Position numbers and translations under genes: made by a program. Shown here one piece after another: positions 42,144 to 51,191 of a stretch of DNA of 53,279 nucleotides. The DNA is taken from assembly GCA_016787485.1 (NCBI GenBank), contig JAEUUL010000027.1, positions 1-53,279 of the forward strand, in the 5' to 3' direction. This DNA comes from Bacteroidota bacterium. GTDB taxonomy: Bacteria; Bacteroidota; Bacteroidia; NS11-12g; UBA955. The notes under the pieces are model-generated. The model saw only the letters and a program-made list of their open reading frames with translations, was not told where the DNA came from and searched no databases. Numbering within the stretch: position 1 is the stretch's first letter; every line of letters starts with the position of its first letter.

Positions 42144-45100
42144 TTACTTCAGGAAATACATCCTGCCCGGTGTGTAGGGCACCTTCATGGTATCCAGGTA
42201 TTGCAAAAGGGCGGTATAGTCTGAAAGCATGACATTGGCATCAGCAACCCATTTGTCAAATGCGGCTTTACCCGTTTCAAAGGCTTGTTTCTGGGTTTGT
42301 GTAATCCCATTGGTGGTGCCGATGATTCCGCCCGCTGCCACTTCTACCCTTTCACTGATTCCGGGTGTGGTCTCAAACTCGCGCGCTGCCAATGCGCCAT
42401 CTCCGTTCAAGCGCTGATTCAGATTGTTCCACTTCGTTTGCAATGCATTCAACTTTTCTGAGAAATCAGCACTGAGTCCGGCAACAAATACCGCTTTTTT
42501 TATCTCCGTTACATTCTGACGTATCTGATTCATGAATTCACCTGCCCCCGATACCCGCCTGCGCAATTCTGCAATTTCCCGCACCAATTGATCGCGTTCA
42601 TCCCCGGTAATTCCTGTTGGGGTAACCGGTTGCAAATAATCGCACTCTATGGTTTGCGCTGCTCCCAGTGCAGTCTGTTTTCCATTCTGCACCACATACA
42701 ATTGTATTTTGTAGGTCCCGGGATTTACAAATGGCGCATCATCTTCATTGTTACCAGGATTTCTGTGATTCAGTGGACCCGTACTTTCATAGCATAGGTT
42801 CCAGGTAATTTTCCCCATACCTTTTGCTGCAGGTGCCTTCAGTCTGCGCACCTCTTTGTTGTTCTTGTCGGTGATGATGAACAAAAGAAACGGAGCCTCT
42901 TCCTGCGCTTCCATCCGGATGGAATCTGCTGGCGGGTAATACACATTCTTTTTGGCCTCAGCGAGTTTCTTTTCTCTTTCCTGACGCTGCTCTTTCAGGG
43001 TTTTGTAGGAGTTTTTTACATGGTAATAGATCACAGCACCACGCGCAGGATTGGGTGCTGTAAACAACCTGGCTCCTTTATAGGCCTTGTCATAACCGCC
43101 GAACGGGGTTCTCGGCACAAAAATTCTGGCCTTCTTAACCGGAAAGATGTATGCGTCCTTTTCGAGATTCTCTTTGGTTACCTGACGAAGTGGAGCATAA
43201 TTATCGGCAACGGCAAAGCCTCGTCCAAAGGTAGCCACAACCAGGTCGTTTTCCCTTTCCTGTATGGCGATGTCTTTGATGGCGATGGGAGGCAATCCCG
43301 ACTTCCATGCTGTCCATTTCCTTCCACCATTTATGCTGATATACAACCCGAATTCTGTACCGCAGAACAACAAATCACGGTTCACCGGATCTTCTATGAT
43401 GGTTTTTACACTGCCATTTGCCGGCAGGTTGCTGCTAATCGATGTCCAGGTCTTTCCCGCATCTGTACTCTTCAGGATATAAGGTTTGAAATCTCCTTTG
43501 CGGTGATTGTCAAAGGTGGCGTATACCAGGTTTCTCTCATGTCTGGAGGCCCAAAGGCAGGTTACCAGAGTCATATCCGGTATGCTGGTGAAGGCAGACA
43601 TTTTACGCCATGTTTTGCCGCCATTTTCTGTCACCTGTATCAGTCCGTCATCGGTTCCGGCATAGAGCAGATTTTCGTCTTTCGGGCTTTCTGAAAGGAA
43701 AGTAATGTTCCCAAAAATACTGGTGCTCTGGTTTTTGGCCACCGCATCCATACTCCAGGTTCTGTCCATAATGGGCAGTTTATTGCGGTCCAGTTTTCGA
43801 CTCAGATCTCCGCTAATGGCCTGCCAACTGTTGCCCCGGTCATCACTTCGGAACACTTTGTTGGCGGCAAAATACAAGCGCTGTGCGCTGTGGTTGCTCA
43901 CCAGCAGAGGTGCATCCCAGTTCCAGCGGTATCCGCTGTCTGTGAGTCCGGCTATGGGTTTAATATCTACCTGCTCACCGGTACGGCGGTCGTAGCGTAT
44001 AAGCCCGCCATACTGCCACTGACTGTAAACAATATTAGGGTCTTTTGGGTCTACCTGACTTTTGAAACCATCACCACCTACGGTTACAAACCAGTCTGCA
44101 TTGGTTACTCCACTCGCACTGGTACTGGCCACAGGGCCTCCCAGCGTATTGTTGTCCTGGGTGCCACCATATACATTGTAAAAAGGCTCACTGTTATCCA
44201 CAGTTACTCTGTAAAACTGCGTTATACTTATGTTGTCGTGGTAATCCCAGTTGTTGCCGTTGTCATGACTTTCGTACAAACCGCCATCACACCCTACCAG
44301 CAAATGCCGTGTATCTGATGGGTTTACCCATATGGCATGGTTGTCTACATGTTTCCATTTCTCTCCTACCGCAGTTACAGTTTTGCCTCCGTCTTTGCTC
44401 CATCGCAGATAGGTATCCATAATGTAGACCTTGTCTGCATCCAAGGGGTCGGGCATAATTTCACAATAGTAATTGCCTGCGGTATATACATCATTCACTT
44501 TGGTCCAGCTTTCCCCTTTGTCGTTGCTTACAAACATCCCCCCTTTGCCATCCTGAGCTTCTACCATCAGGTAAAGCCGGTAGGGATCAGACGGACAAAC
44601 CGCCAGCGACATGCGGCCCAAATCACTTCCGGGAAGTCCGCTGCCCAGTTTGCGCCAGGTTTTGCCTGCATCTGTGCTTTTGTAAACTGCACTTTCCGGC
44701 CCACCACCCAGGTAGGTCCACTCATGCCTGCGCCGCTGATGAAAGGTGGCATACAGAATATCAGGATTCGTGGGGTCCAGGTGCACTTCATTGCATCCGG
44801 TTTGGTCACTCACATGGTGCACACGGTTCCAGGATTTGCCGCCGTCTTCTGTTTTATACAAACCGCGTTCTCCGCCCTCTTTCCATACCGGTCCATATGC
44901 AGCCACATACACCACATTGCTGTTGCGGGGGTCCACTTTTATCATTCCTATGTGCTCAGAGAGTTTCAGGCCCATATTGGTAAATGATTTACCACCGTCC
45001 AGACTGCGGTAAACACCGTTTCCGTACCCCACACTGCGCTGATTGTTGTTTTCGCCGGTGCCCACCCAAACGGTATTCGCATTTCCCGGATCAAGTTGCA

Positions 45101-45380
45101 CACAACCTATGCTCTGTGTGCCATAGCCGTCAAATATGGGGTCGAAAGTGGTACCTCCGTTTATGGTTTTCCAAACACCACCATAGGCTGCTGCAATGTA
45201 GTATTCACTGTGATTTCCGGGATTCACCGCAATATCAACGATACGGCCGCTGGTGGTGGCCGGACCAATGTTCCGAAAACTGAAAACCGACAGGACATCA
45301 GCCGGCATACTGTCCAGCCCGGTCTGGGCCTGAAGAGAAATAGCAGACATTGCCGCTACATACAGGTATATTTTTTTCAT
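42144..45380 (-). CDS. BNR/sortilin-type beta-propeller protein (secreted)
   Basis: About 1078 residues from the ATG at 45380. A Sec signal (YLYVAAMSAISLQAQ) precedes a double propeller of the VPS10/sortilin and BNR type: repeated Ser/Asp-box strands such as SLDGGKSFTNMG, TEDGGKSWNRVH, STDAGKTWRKLG, TENGGKTWRKMS and STDAGKTWTSIS. The C-terminal about 300 residues carry a lysine-rich helical hairpin (KTLKEQRQEREKKLAEAKKN), a beta-sandwich (APFLLFIITDKNNKEVRRLK, YKIQLYVVQNGKQTA) and a final helical part. Proteins with this order are often labelled glycosyl hydrolase in Bacteroidota without proof of activity. No T9SS domain is seen. Promoter with TTG and -7 TAGATTTG supports the start. Confidence 0.85.
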   Translation of the reverse strand: MKKIYLYVAAMSAISLQAQTGLDSMPADVLSVFSFRNIGPATTSGRIVDIAVNPGNHSEYYIAAAYGGVWKTINGGTTFDPIFDGYGTQSIGCVQLDPGNANTVWVGTGENNNQRSVGYGNGVYRSLDGGKSFTNMGLKLSEHIGMIKVDPRNSNVVYVAAYGPVWKEGGERGLYKTEDGGKSWNRVHHVSDQTGCNEVHLDPTNPDILYATFHQRRRHEWTYLGGGPESAVYKSTDAGKTWRKLGSGLPGSDLGRMSLAVCPSDPYRLYLMVEAQDGKGGMFVSNDKGESWTKVNDVYTAGNYYCEIMPDPLDADKVYIMDTYLRWSKDGGKTVTAVGEKWKHVDNHAIWVNPSDTRHLLVGCDGGLYESHDNGNNWDYHDNISITQFYRVTVDNSEPFYNVYGGTQDNNTLGGPVASTSASGVTNADWFVTVGGDGFKSQVDPKDPNIVYSQWQYGGLIRYDRRTGEQVDIKPIAGLTDSGYRWNWDAPLLVSNHSAQRLYFAANKVFRSDDRGNSWQAISGDLSRKLDRNKLPIMDRTWSMDAVAKNQSTSIFGNITFLSESPKDENLLYAGTDDGLIQVTENGGKTWRKMSAFTSIPDMTLVTCLWASRHERNLVYATFDNHRKGDFKPYILKSTDAGKTWTSISSNLPANGSVKTIIEDPVNRDLLFCGTEFGLYISINGGRKWTAWKSGLPPIAIKDIAIQERENDLVVATFGRGFAVADNYAPLRQVTKENLEKDAYIFPVKKARIFVPRTPFGGYDKAYKGARLFTAPNPARGAVIYYHVKNSYKTLKEQRQEREKKLAEAKKNVYYPPADSIRMEAQEEAPFLLFIITDKNNKEVRRLKAPAAKGMGKITWNLCYESTGPLNHRNPGNNEDDAPFVNPGTYKIQLYVVQNGKQTALGAAQTIECDYLQPVTPTGITGDERDQLVREIAELRRRVSGAGEFMNQIRQNVTEIKKAVFVAGLSADFSEKLNALQTKWNNLNQRLNGDGALAAREFETTPGISERVEVAAGGIIGTTNGITQTQKQAFETGKAAFDKWVADANVMLSDYTALLQYLDTMKVPYTPGRMYFLK

Positions 45381-45394
45381 GCAGGTAAAAGATT

Positions 45395-45425
45395 CAAATC
45401 TATTGGATGCAGCTTGATGCATCAA
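45395..45425 (-). promoter_or_regulatory. promoter of the BNR propeller gene
   Basis: Minus strand: TTG (45425-45423), 20 bp, TAGATTTG (45402-45395), 14 nt before the ATG at 45380. Confidence 0.65.
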
Positions 45426-45597
45426 TCATTTTCGACAGAATTCAACCTGGATAAGGCAATTGAAAGCTAACTTTCTATTAAAGAGTGAGATGGCATGTAC
45501 AGTTGCTCCATGGCAAACCCTCGACAAATCTCAGATTCATCCACCTTCTTGCAGATTATGCATCCAGAAAACACAATATGGGTACAACATGCAAGAC

Positions 45598-47751
45598 TCA
45601 CCTGCCCTTGCGCAGCTTTTTTTCAAGCTTCGGCACAACCAACCACGCACCGGTTTTTCCTGATTTGCGGTTTGTAATGCGTCCCGGATTCAGGCTTTTT
45701 AACAAGGCCAAAGTGGCAGCATCCGCGTCAATCCGGCGGCTATTGTCTTCACTCAGTATCACCCAGCCACCATTGGCAAAATAATATTTGGTAAAACTGT
45801 GTCGGTGACGCTTCACATCATACCACAACACAGCTCCGTCTTCGCATGTGCCAATCACCCATCTTCTGTCTGCAGTTATACTGAAGTTGTTTTGCAACCG
45901 GAATTCGGCGGGTATAAAAACCAAAGGCTTTCCTGATTGCGATATACGCAGCGTGTCTGTATACCACTCTATCAACACAGTACTATCCGTGCTTGACGTG
46001 GCATGCACCGGATACTCTGCATTTTCCAGTTCCAGCCTTCGGTTTCCCTTTGCGTAAGCTTCCTTTTCATCGGTTGGTTGCAAAGACCCGGTTTTCCAGT
46101 TCAGTTTCCATAAATTCTCATAATTCCTTACAAACAGGGTTTCTTCGTCAGCACTGAGTGCCGTTACCCATACCGAATAGTACATGTCCTGCAATCGGTC
46201 TGCTGGCAATACCCCATAATGATAGCGTCCATCTTTCATCTCCATCACATCAAGGCTGCCTCCGGCCACCCCATTAAACAGGTATTGCTTTTTCTCTGAA
46301 ACATAGGTAAAGCCATAACCCGTATACATATCTTCCTGGGCAGGACTCACATTCCTCACCTGATTGCTTTGCTCTCCTTTCCATTCCAGTCCTTCTGAAA
46401 GCAAATTCGTATTCCAGACAAGATTGGTGAGCCCCGTGCCGGTAGGATTCATGCCCCCAACCTGGTAGTCCAGATACAAACTCCGGTAACTATCTCTGCC
46501 TGTCTGGCCCGGTTCAAGACAATGTATTCCCTGGGCTGCCTGCGGAATCTGAAGGTCTGCAAAGCGATTCAGCTCATAAACATACAGGCCTCCGTGGGGT
46601 GGCATATACATGTTTCCCGCCATAAGCATCCCTGTGCCCCGGAGCATCCAGCTTGCCTGTGGCTGAAAGCCATAGGTAAGAAAACTGTCAGGGATCTGGG
46701 GATGATAAAACCTGTCCTTTAAAGCATCATACAACAGGGTTCGCCCAGCAAAACCCGATGCTGCAGGCGGGGTATGGCTGTCTGTGCTGTCTGGCTTCTG
46801 CCAGTTTTCCACGGGTTCCGGGTAAATTGGAATTCGTTCCGCAGAGGGAAAACTATCCATATACCTGTAAAATTGAAACAAACCGGGCTGAAGTTGGGTC
46901 ACATAGTAACCATTGCCAAGCAAACGGTAACCCAGTTCTGTTCTCATGGCCAGCTCTGTGCTGGCTTTAAGCCCCAGATTGACCCTGAAAATCTGATACC
47001 CGGTTGTGCCCGTATATTCATCTTGTCCGCTGAAACTGCCATCGATAAATGGAAGGGACAGTGACTGTCCTCCACTTTGCATATTCCGGACCTGGGTAAA
47101 CCTTACCCAATCCCCGTTTGTCGCCACGTATTCATCGGTAAATGCAAGCCAGCGCATGGATGAATCAACCGCAATTTCCAGATCATCCCAACGGCTGGCC
47201 CCTCCGTATTCCCTTCGACGCAGTATTTGAAAAGAGTCCCGAAATGTTCTCAGGCTCAATATCTGTATGGCGCTGCGGCTCAATAGCAGGCCATCCGCTT
47301 CTTCTTCAGTGGAAAAGTGTTCCTGGTTAAACAAAAGGATTGAATGATCCGGACTTAGCACAATGGGGTGTCTAAGGGGGTCTCTGCCTCCGGCGGCATC
47401 TGGTGTACAATGACTCACGCAGACATTCTGATACAAAATTTGCCCGCTGTGCCAATCCCGCACCTGTATGGTACCATCGTAGGATGTACTGATGATGTGC
47501 TGGTCATTGTTACTGAACTGCACTGCAGTAATTCCATCCTTGTGTCCGGTCAGACACGCCAATAAGTCTTTCCCGTCTGCTGTCCATACCATCACTTTGC
47601 CATCCGCACCACCTGTTGCAATGAATTGCCTGTTCACGGATGTTGTCATTGCAGTTATCTTTCCGGAGTGAAAAACAGGGAGCAATAAGTTCTGAGCCCT
47701 TATCTGTATGCAGAAAACGCATACAACGAGCATCGTGAAAACGGTTTTCAT
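45598..47751 (-). CDS. secreted WD40-repeat protein
   Basis: A 717-residue protein from the ATG at 47751, with a Sec signal (VFTMLVVCVFCIQIRAQ). The first part has clear WD40 blades (ITAMTTSVNRQFIATGGADG, KVMVWTADG, ITAVQFSNNDQHIISTSYDG, TIQVRDW), and the rest contains more divergent propeller-like strands ending with FSITADRRWVIGTCEDGAVLWYD, followed by a short C-terminal helical tail rich in basic residues. A calcium site, catalytic motif or T9SS domain was not seen. It may be a scaffold in the envelope; the function is unknown. It is separated by about 220 bp without features from the BNR gene downstream and diverges from an unknown secreted gene. A -7-like TATTCTTG (one mismatch) is at 47764-47771. 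Confidence 0.8.
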   Translation of the reverse strand: MKTVFTMLVVCVFCIQIRAQNLLLPVFHSGKITAMTTSVNRQFIATGGADGKVMVWTADGKDLLACLTGHKDGITAVQFSNNDQHIISTSYDGTIQVRDWHSGQILYQNVCVSHCTPDAAGGRDPLRHPIVLSPDHSILLFNQEHFSTEEEADGLLLSRSAIQILSLRTFRDSFQILRRREYGGASRWDDLEIAVDSSMRWLAFTDEYVATNGDWVRFTQVRNMQSGGQSLSLPFIDGSFSGQDEYTGTTGYQIFRVNLGLKASTELAMRTELGYRLLGNGYYVTQLQPGLFQFYRYMDSFPSAERIPIYPEPVENWQKPDSTDSHTPPAASGFAGRTLLYDALKDRFYHPQIPDSFLTYGFQPQASWMLRGTGMLMAGNMYMPPHGGLYVYELNRFADLQIPQAAQGIHCLEPGQTGRDSYRSLYLDYQVGGMNPTGTGLTNLVWNTNLLSEGLEWKGEQSNQVRNVSPAQEDMYTGYGFTYVSEKKQYLFNGVAGGSLDVMEMKDGRYHYGVLPADRLQDMYYSVWVTALSADEETLFVRNYENLWKLNWKTGSLQPTDEKEAYAKGNRRLELENAEYPVHATSSTDSTVLIEWYTDTLRISQSGKPLVFIPAEFRLQNNFSITADRRWVIGTCEDGAVLWYDVKRHRHSFTKYYFANGGWVILSEDNSRRIDADAATLALLKSLNPGRITNRKSGKTGAWLVVPKLEKKLRKGR

Positions 47752-47828
47752 GGATTGAAAGTTCAAGAATACAACAAAGCATCTGGATATTTTGAATTAC
47801 AAACCATCCCCTTGACCTTTGCACTGCT

Positions 47829-48662
47829 ATGGAACGGATTTTTATACTGTGCATATTTCTGTGCAATTCCTGTTCTCTGATGGCACAGCGATTTCCGGTC
47901 CGCCTTCAGTTTTCACAATACAGTGGGTATCTTACACTTTTGGCAACGGGACAGGATTCTGCCCTAGAATTTGCCCCTTTGTGTTCAGATACTGTCCTGC
48001 CTCTCAGTCAGGGGAATCATATTTTATCAGCAGGAATCGTGGACGGAGACTGCCGCAACCAGTCTTTGGTCTCTGGCATCCGGTTTACCGTTTCTTCCCG
48101 GGGAACCATACATTCTGTATGCCCGGAACTTGCGGCTATGGTAAGCAATGACAGTCATAGTCTGGTACTTCAAACACGCAGGTATACCATTGTTCCGGGC
48201 AAATATGAAGTGGCATGGTACCTTTCTGCCTTTGGCAATAACGAACACCCGTTAGTAGGTCGCAGGGATCTGCGTTTGCTGCCAGGGATCCTATATGCGC
48301 TTGACAACAACAATGGCATTCAGCCTGAGCTGTGTGCCGCACTTACACCCTATCCTCAGCCCTCGCGTTTGTTGTTCATTTTTTACCAAAATTCAGGCTT
48401 CACAAACAACAAACATGCACAAATCAGCGACACCTCTCTGTTATTGCAAACCCACCCGATTAGCTTGTGCCCTTGTAAGTTTGGTGCCGACAGTCTGCGT
48501 ATTTCCGGGTTTGCAAAACCGGTACTCACCTGGACCACAGGACATTTGCCGGCAGGTATATACAGCCGTATGGATATTTACCGAAATGGAGAAGCGAAAT
48601 CTTACTGGTTTTTACCACCGGCAAATGGGAAACTGAAACGCAGGCACCTCATCAAAAAATAA
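47829..48662 (+). CDS. hypothetical secreted protein divergent from the WD40 gene
   Basis: A 277-residue protein I do not recognise. It has a signal peptide (IFILCIFLCNSCSLMAQ); LCNSC could in principle be a lipobox but the Ala-Gln cleavage is more likely. The body is beta-rich with eight or so cysteines, including CPCKF and pairs around SVCPELAAM and PELCAAL, suggesting disulfide bonds, and ends with a basic tail (GKLKRRHLIKK). It diverges from the WD40 gene with 77 bp between the starts, so shared control is possible. GACCTTTG, one base from the -7 consensus, lies 7 nt before the ATG. Confidence 0.65.
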   Translation: MERIFILCIFLCNSCSLMAQRFPVRLQFSQYSGYLTLLATGQDSALEFAPLCSDTVLPLSQGNHILSAGIVDGDCRNQSLVSGIRFTVSSRGTIHSVCPELAAMVSNDSHSLVLQTRRYTIVPGKYEVAWYLSAFGNNEHPLVGRRDLRLLPGILYALDNNNGIQPELCAALTPYPQPSRLLFIFYQNSGFTNNKHAQISDTSLLLQTHPISLCPCKFGADSLRISGFAKPVLTWTTGHLPAGIYSRMDIYRNGEAKSYWFLPPANGKLKRRHLIKK

Positions 48663-48685
48663 AGCTGGCTGCAAACTGATTGACT

Positions 48686-49870
48686 CTATTGTTGCCCTGA
48701 AATACGAAATAAAAATTTCTCCAGTGTAAGCGCCACAGCATCCCAGGCAAAACGGTCGCGGATGATGTTCCCACCCTTTTGCACCACTTCTTGTCTGTAT
48801 GCATCATCCTGCAGCAGCCTCAGAGTCTCCTTTATAAAAATCTCCTTCTGTCCCGCAAGCACAGCCCCCTGCCCGCTTTCTATGCCCAGTCCTTTAAATC
48901 CCACCGGCGTGCAAACCACAGGAATACCCATGGCCAGTGCTTCCAATACCTTGTTTTGTGTACCTGCACCAAACCGCAACGGTGCCACCAACACACGTGC
49001 TTTTGCATACTCCGTTGCCAGATCGGGAATAAAACCTGTAACCTCTACCCCTTCTCCTGCCAACTGAAGTACCGCGGGTACAGGTCTTTGTCCGGCAATC
49101 ACAAATTTCACATGTGGCAGAGATTGGCGTATGGCAGGAAATATTTCCTGGCAGAAATAGGTCACAGCATCCACATTCGGGGCATAGTCCATATTGCCGG
49201 TAAACAAAATGCGGCCCGGTTCCGGTTTCTCTCCGCGCGGATAAAAATTGGAAGTATCTACCCCGTTGGGCAGCACATCCAGCCTGGCACCGGTTAATGC
49301 CTCCAGATAGGTACGGTCTTCCACACTGCAGACCAGATTCAGGGGAAACGCGGGTAAAACATCTTTTTCATAGTTCAACAATCGTTTGTGTTCCAGCAAC
49401 GAAAAACGGCGCTGAAGCCATGAACCTGCATTCTCACTGCGGCGCTGCCAGTAAAGACTGAATGCATCCGGTAAATCAAGAATGGCCCGTGATTTATGCC
49501 TGTGCGGAATAAACTGTGCCATGCGAAGGTGTTGTACATGCACCACATCAAAATTACCTTTGTCCAGCATCGATTCTACCTGTGCTGCAAAACGGCGGCT
49601 TCGGAAATAGGCCACCTGCAGTGGCAGTGAAGTAAACAGCCCTGTCAACGCCTTTAATTTCGATTTCCATGTGGGAAGTGATACCAGGGTTACACTGTGG
49701 AATATTTGTTCAAGTTCTGCCCTGTATGTCAAATCCTGTGCTGTCTCAGCCACAGTTACAAGATGAACCTCGTGCTTCTTAGCCAGCCGCCTGGCCAGGT
49801 GGAAAATCTTGAGTTTGTCGCCCCTGAAAGGTGGATACGGAACCCTGTTGGCTACAAACAAAATTTTCAT
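48686..49870 (-). CDS. glycosyltransferase family 4 protein
   Basis: A 394-residue GT-B enzyme. The N-terminal Rossmann domain starts MKILFVANRVPYPPFRGDKL, with the glycine/proline loop that binds acceptor; the C-terminal domain contains GRILFTGNMDYAPNVDAVTY and the donor-site block RFGAGTQNKVLEALAMGIPVVCTPVGFKG split over residues about 305-335, including the conserved Glu of the EX7E-like motif. It resembles the sugar transferases associated with exopolysaccharide and exosortase systems (TIGR03087-like), but no exosortase genes are present here. It probably transfers a sugar from a nucleotide donor during envelope polysaccharide or glycolipid synthesis in the cytoplasm. A -7 element TAATTTTG at 49881-49888 lies 10 nt before the ATG. 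Confidence 0.88.
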   Translation of the reverse strand: MKILFVANRVPYPPFRGDKLKIFHLARRLAKKHEVHLVTVAETAQDLTYRAELEQIFHSVTLVSLPTWKSKLKALTGLFTSLPLQVAYFRSRRFAAQVESMLDKGNFDVVHVQHLRMAQFIPHRHKSRAILDLPDAFSLYWQRRSENAGSWLQRRFSLLEHKRLLNYEKDVLPAFPLNLVCSVEDRTYLEALTGARLDVLPNGVDTSNFYPRGEKPEPGRILFTGNMDYAPNVDAVTYFCQEIFPAIRQSLPHVKFVIAGQRPVPAVLQLAGEGVEVTGFIPDLATEYAKARVLVAPLRFGAGTQNKVLEALAMGIPVVCTPVGFKGLGIESGQGAVLAGQKEIFIKETLRLLQDDAYRQEVVQKGGNIIRDRFAWDAVALTLEKFLFRISGQQ

Positions 49871-49880
49871 ATCGGTGTGG

Positions 49881-49888
49881 CAAAATTA
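49881..49888 (-). promoter_or_regulatory. -7 element of the glycosyltransferase gene
   Basis: Minus-strand TAATTTTG, 10 nt before the ATG at 49870. Confidence 0.55.
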
Positions 49889-49952
49889 GGACAGCAAGGC
49901 AAAAGACAGGGATTCCTGCAAAAAATGCCTGAATAAATCCCATGGATTGGGG

Positions 49953-49960
49953 TATTTTTG
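49953..49960 (+). promoter_or_regulatory. -7 element of the aminotransferase gene
   Basis: TATTTTTG, 11 nt before the ATG at 49972. It lies downstream of the ATG at 49942, which rules that codon out as the start. Confidence 0.6.
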
Positions 49961-49971
49961 CCGTTTACAGC

Positions 49972-51165
49972 ATGTTTAGCGCAAGTTTACGGATTTCCGA
50001 AATTGTGGAAAGTGAAACCCTGGCCATGACCAAAAAGGCCAGAGAACTCAGAGAAAGCGGAAAAGATGTGATCAGCCTCAGCATTGGAGAGCCTGATTTT
50101 AATACACCCCTGCATATTTGCGATGCAGCATATGAAGCCATAAAAAACGGCGCCACACACTACCCTCCGGTTTTAGGATTGCTCGCCTTCCGCGAATCTA
50201 TTTGCCGCAAACTACAGCGTGAAAACGGATTGGATTACAAACCGGACGAAATCATTGTGAGCAATGGTGCCAAACACAGCATCATCAACGCCGTATTGTC
50301 CATTGTGAATCCCGGTGATGAAGTCATTCTCCCTGCGCCTTTCTGGGTAAGCTACCCCACCATGGTTGCCTATGCGGGTGGTGTTTCTGTACCCCTGCAG
50401 ACATCGGTAGACAACAATTACAAGCCCACTGCTGCTGAACTAAGGGCGGCCGTTACTCCCAAGACCAGACTGCTCATCTTCTCATCACCCTGTAACCCCT
50501 CAGGCTCCGTATTTTCAACTGCCGAACTGGAGGAAATTGCAGGAGTGCTGCGTGAATTCCCGGATATTTTTGTAATCAGCGATGAGATTTATGAAAAAAT
50601 AAATTACAGTGGCCCCCATGTCAGCCTGGCCCAATTGCCGGGCATGAAAGACCGTGTTGCTGTGGTAAATGGATTGTCTAAAGGCTATGCGATGACAGGC
50701 TGGAGAATTGGCTATCTTGCCGGTCCGCGCTGGTTGGTGGCTGCCTGCGAGAAAATGCAGGGGCTCTTTACCAGTGGTGCCAGCAGCGTAGGTATGATGG
50801 CAGGAATAGCTGCACTCGATGGACCGCCGGATTCAGTAGAATCCATGCGTTCAGAGTTTCTGAAGCGAAGAAACCGCACTGCAGAACTGGTTTCTGCTAT
50901 TCCGGGTATGCGTTGCAATGTGCCGGATGGTGCTTTTTATGTGTTTCCCGATGTCCATGCCTTTTTCGGAAAATCATACGCCGGAACGACTATACATACT
51001 GCAGAAGATTTGTGCTATTTTCTGCTGGAACATGCCGGTGTTGCTGCAGTAGGCGGAACTGCCTTTGGCGCACCGGACTGCATCCGCATTTCTTATGCAA
51101 CTGACTTAAATACCATAGAAAAAGCCCTGAACCGGATGGCTGAGGCACTTCTGCTCTTATCCTGA
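49972..51165 (+). CDS. aspartate-type PLP aminotransferase (class I)
   Basis: A 397-residue fold-type I aminotransferase of the AspC/Ib subgroup. Landmarks: LSIGEPDFNTP near the start, the THYPPVLGLLAFRESI segment, SNGAKHSIINA, PAPFWVSYP, SSPCNPSGSVFS (substrate-side Asn), VISDEIYEKI and the PLP lysine Lys237 in NGLSKGYAMTGWRIGY; the C-terminal arginine for the carboxylate is in CIRISYA. It should interconvert aspartate and 2-oxoglutarate with oxaloacetate and glutamate, or a related aromatic substrate. The start at 49972 follows the -7 element; the heptose kinase gene follows 26 bp after the stop, with its own -7 element. Confidence 0.92.
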   Translation: MFSASLRISEIVESETLAMTKKARELRESGKDVISLSIGEPDFNTPLHICDAAYEAIKNGATHYPPVLGLLAFRESICRKLQRENGLDYKPDEIIVSNGAKHSIINAVLSIVNPGDEVILPAPFWVSYPTMVAYAGGVSVPLQTSVDNNYKPTAAELRAAVTPKTRLLIFSSPCNPSGSVFSTAELEEIAGVLREFPDIFVISDEIYEKINYSGPHVSLAQLPGMKDRVAVVNGLSKGYAMTGWRIGYLAGPRWLVAACEKMQGLFTSGASSVGMMAGIAALDGPPDSVESMRSEFLKRRNRTAELVSAIPGMRCNVPDGAFYVFPDVHAFFGKSYAGTTIHTAEDLCYFLLEHAGVAAVGGTAFGAPDCIRISYATDLNTIEKALNRMAEALLLLS

Positions 51166-51178
51166 TTCCCACACAGAC

Positions 51179-51186
51179 TATCTTTG
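51179..51186 (+). promoter_or_regulatory. -7 element of the heptose kinase gene
   Basis: TATCTTTG, 5 nt before the ATG at 51192, so transcription may begin at or very near the start codon. Confidence 0.5.
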
Positions 51187-51191
51187 CACCT

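Noticed and set aside
49942..49971. Upstream ATG of the aminotransferase frame
   Set aside because: The -7 element lies downstream of this ATG, and the family N-terminus begins at the second ATG (49972).
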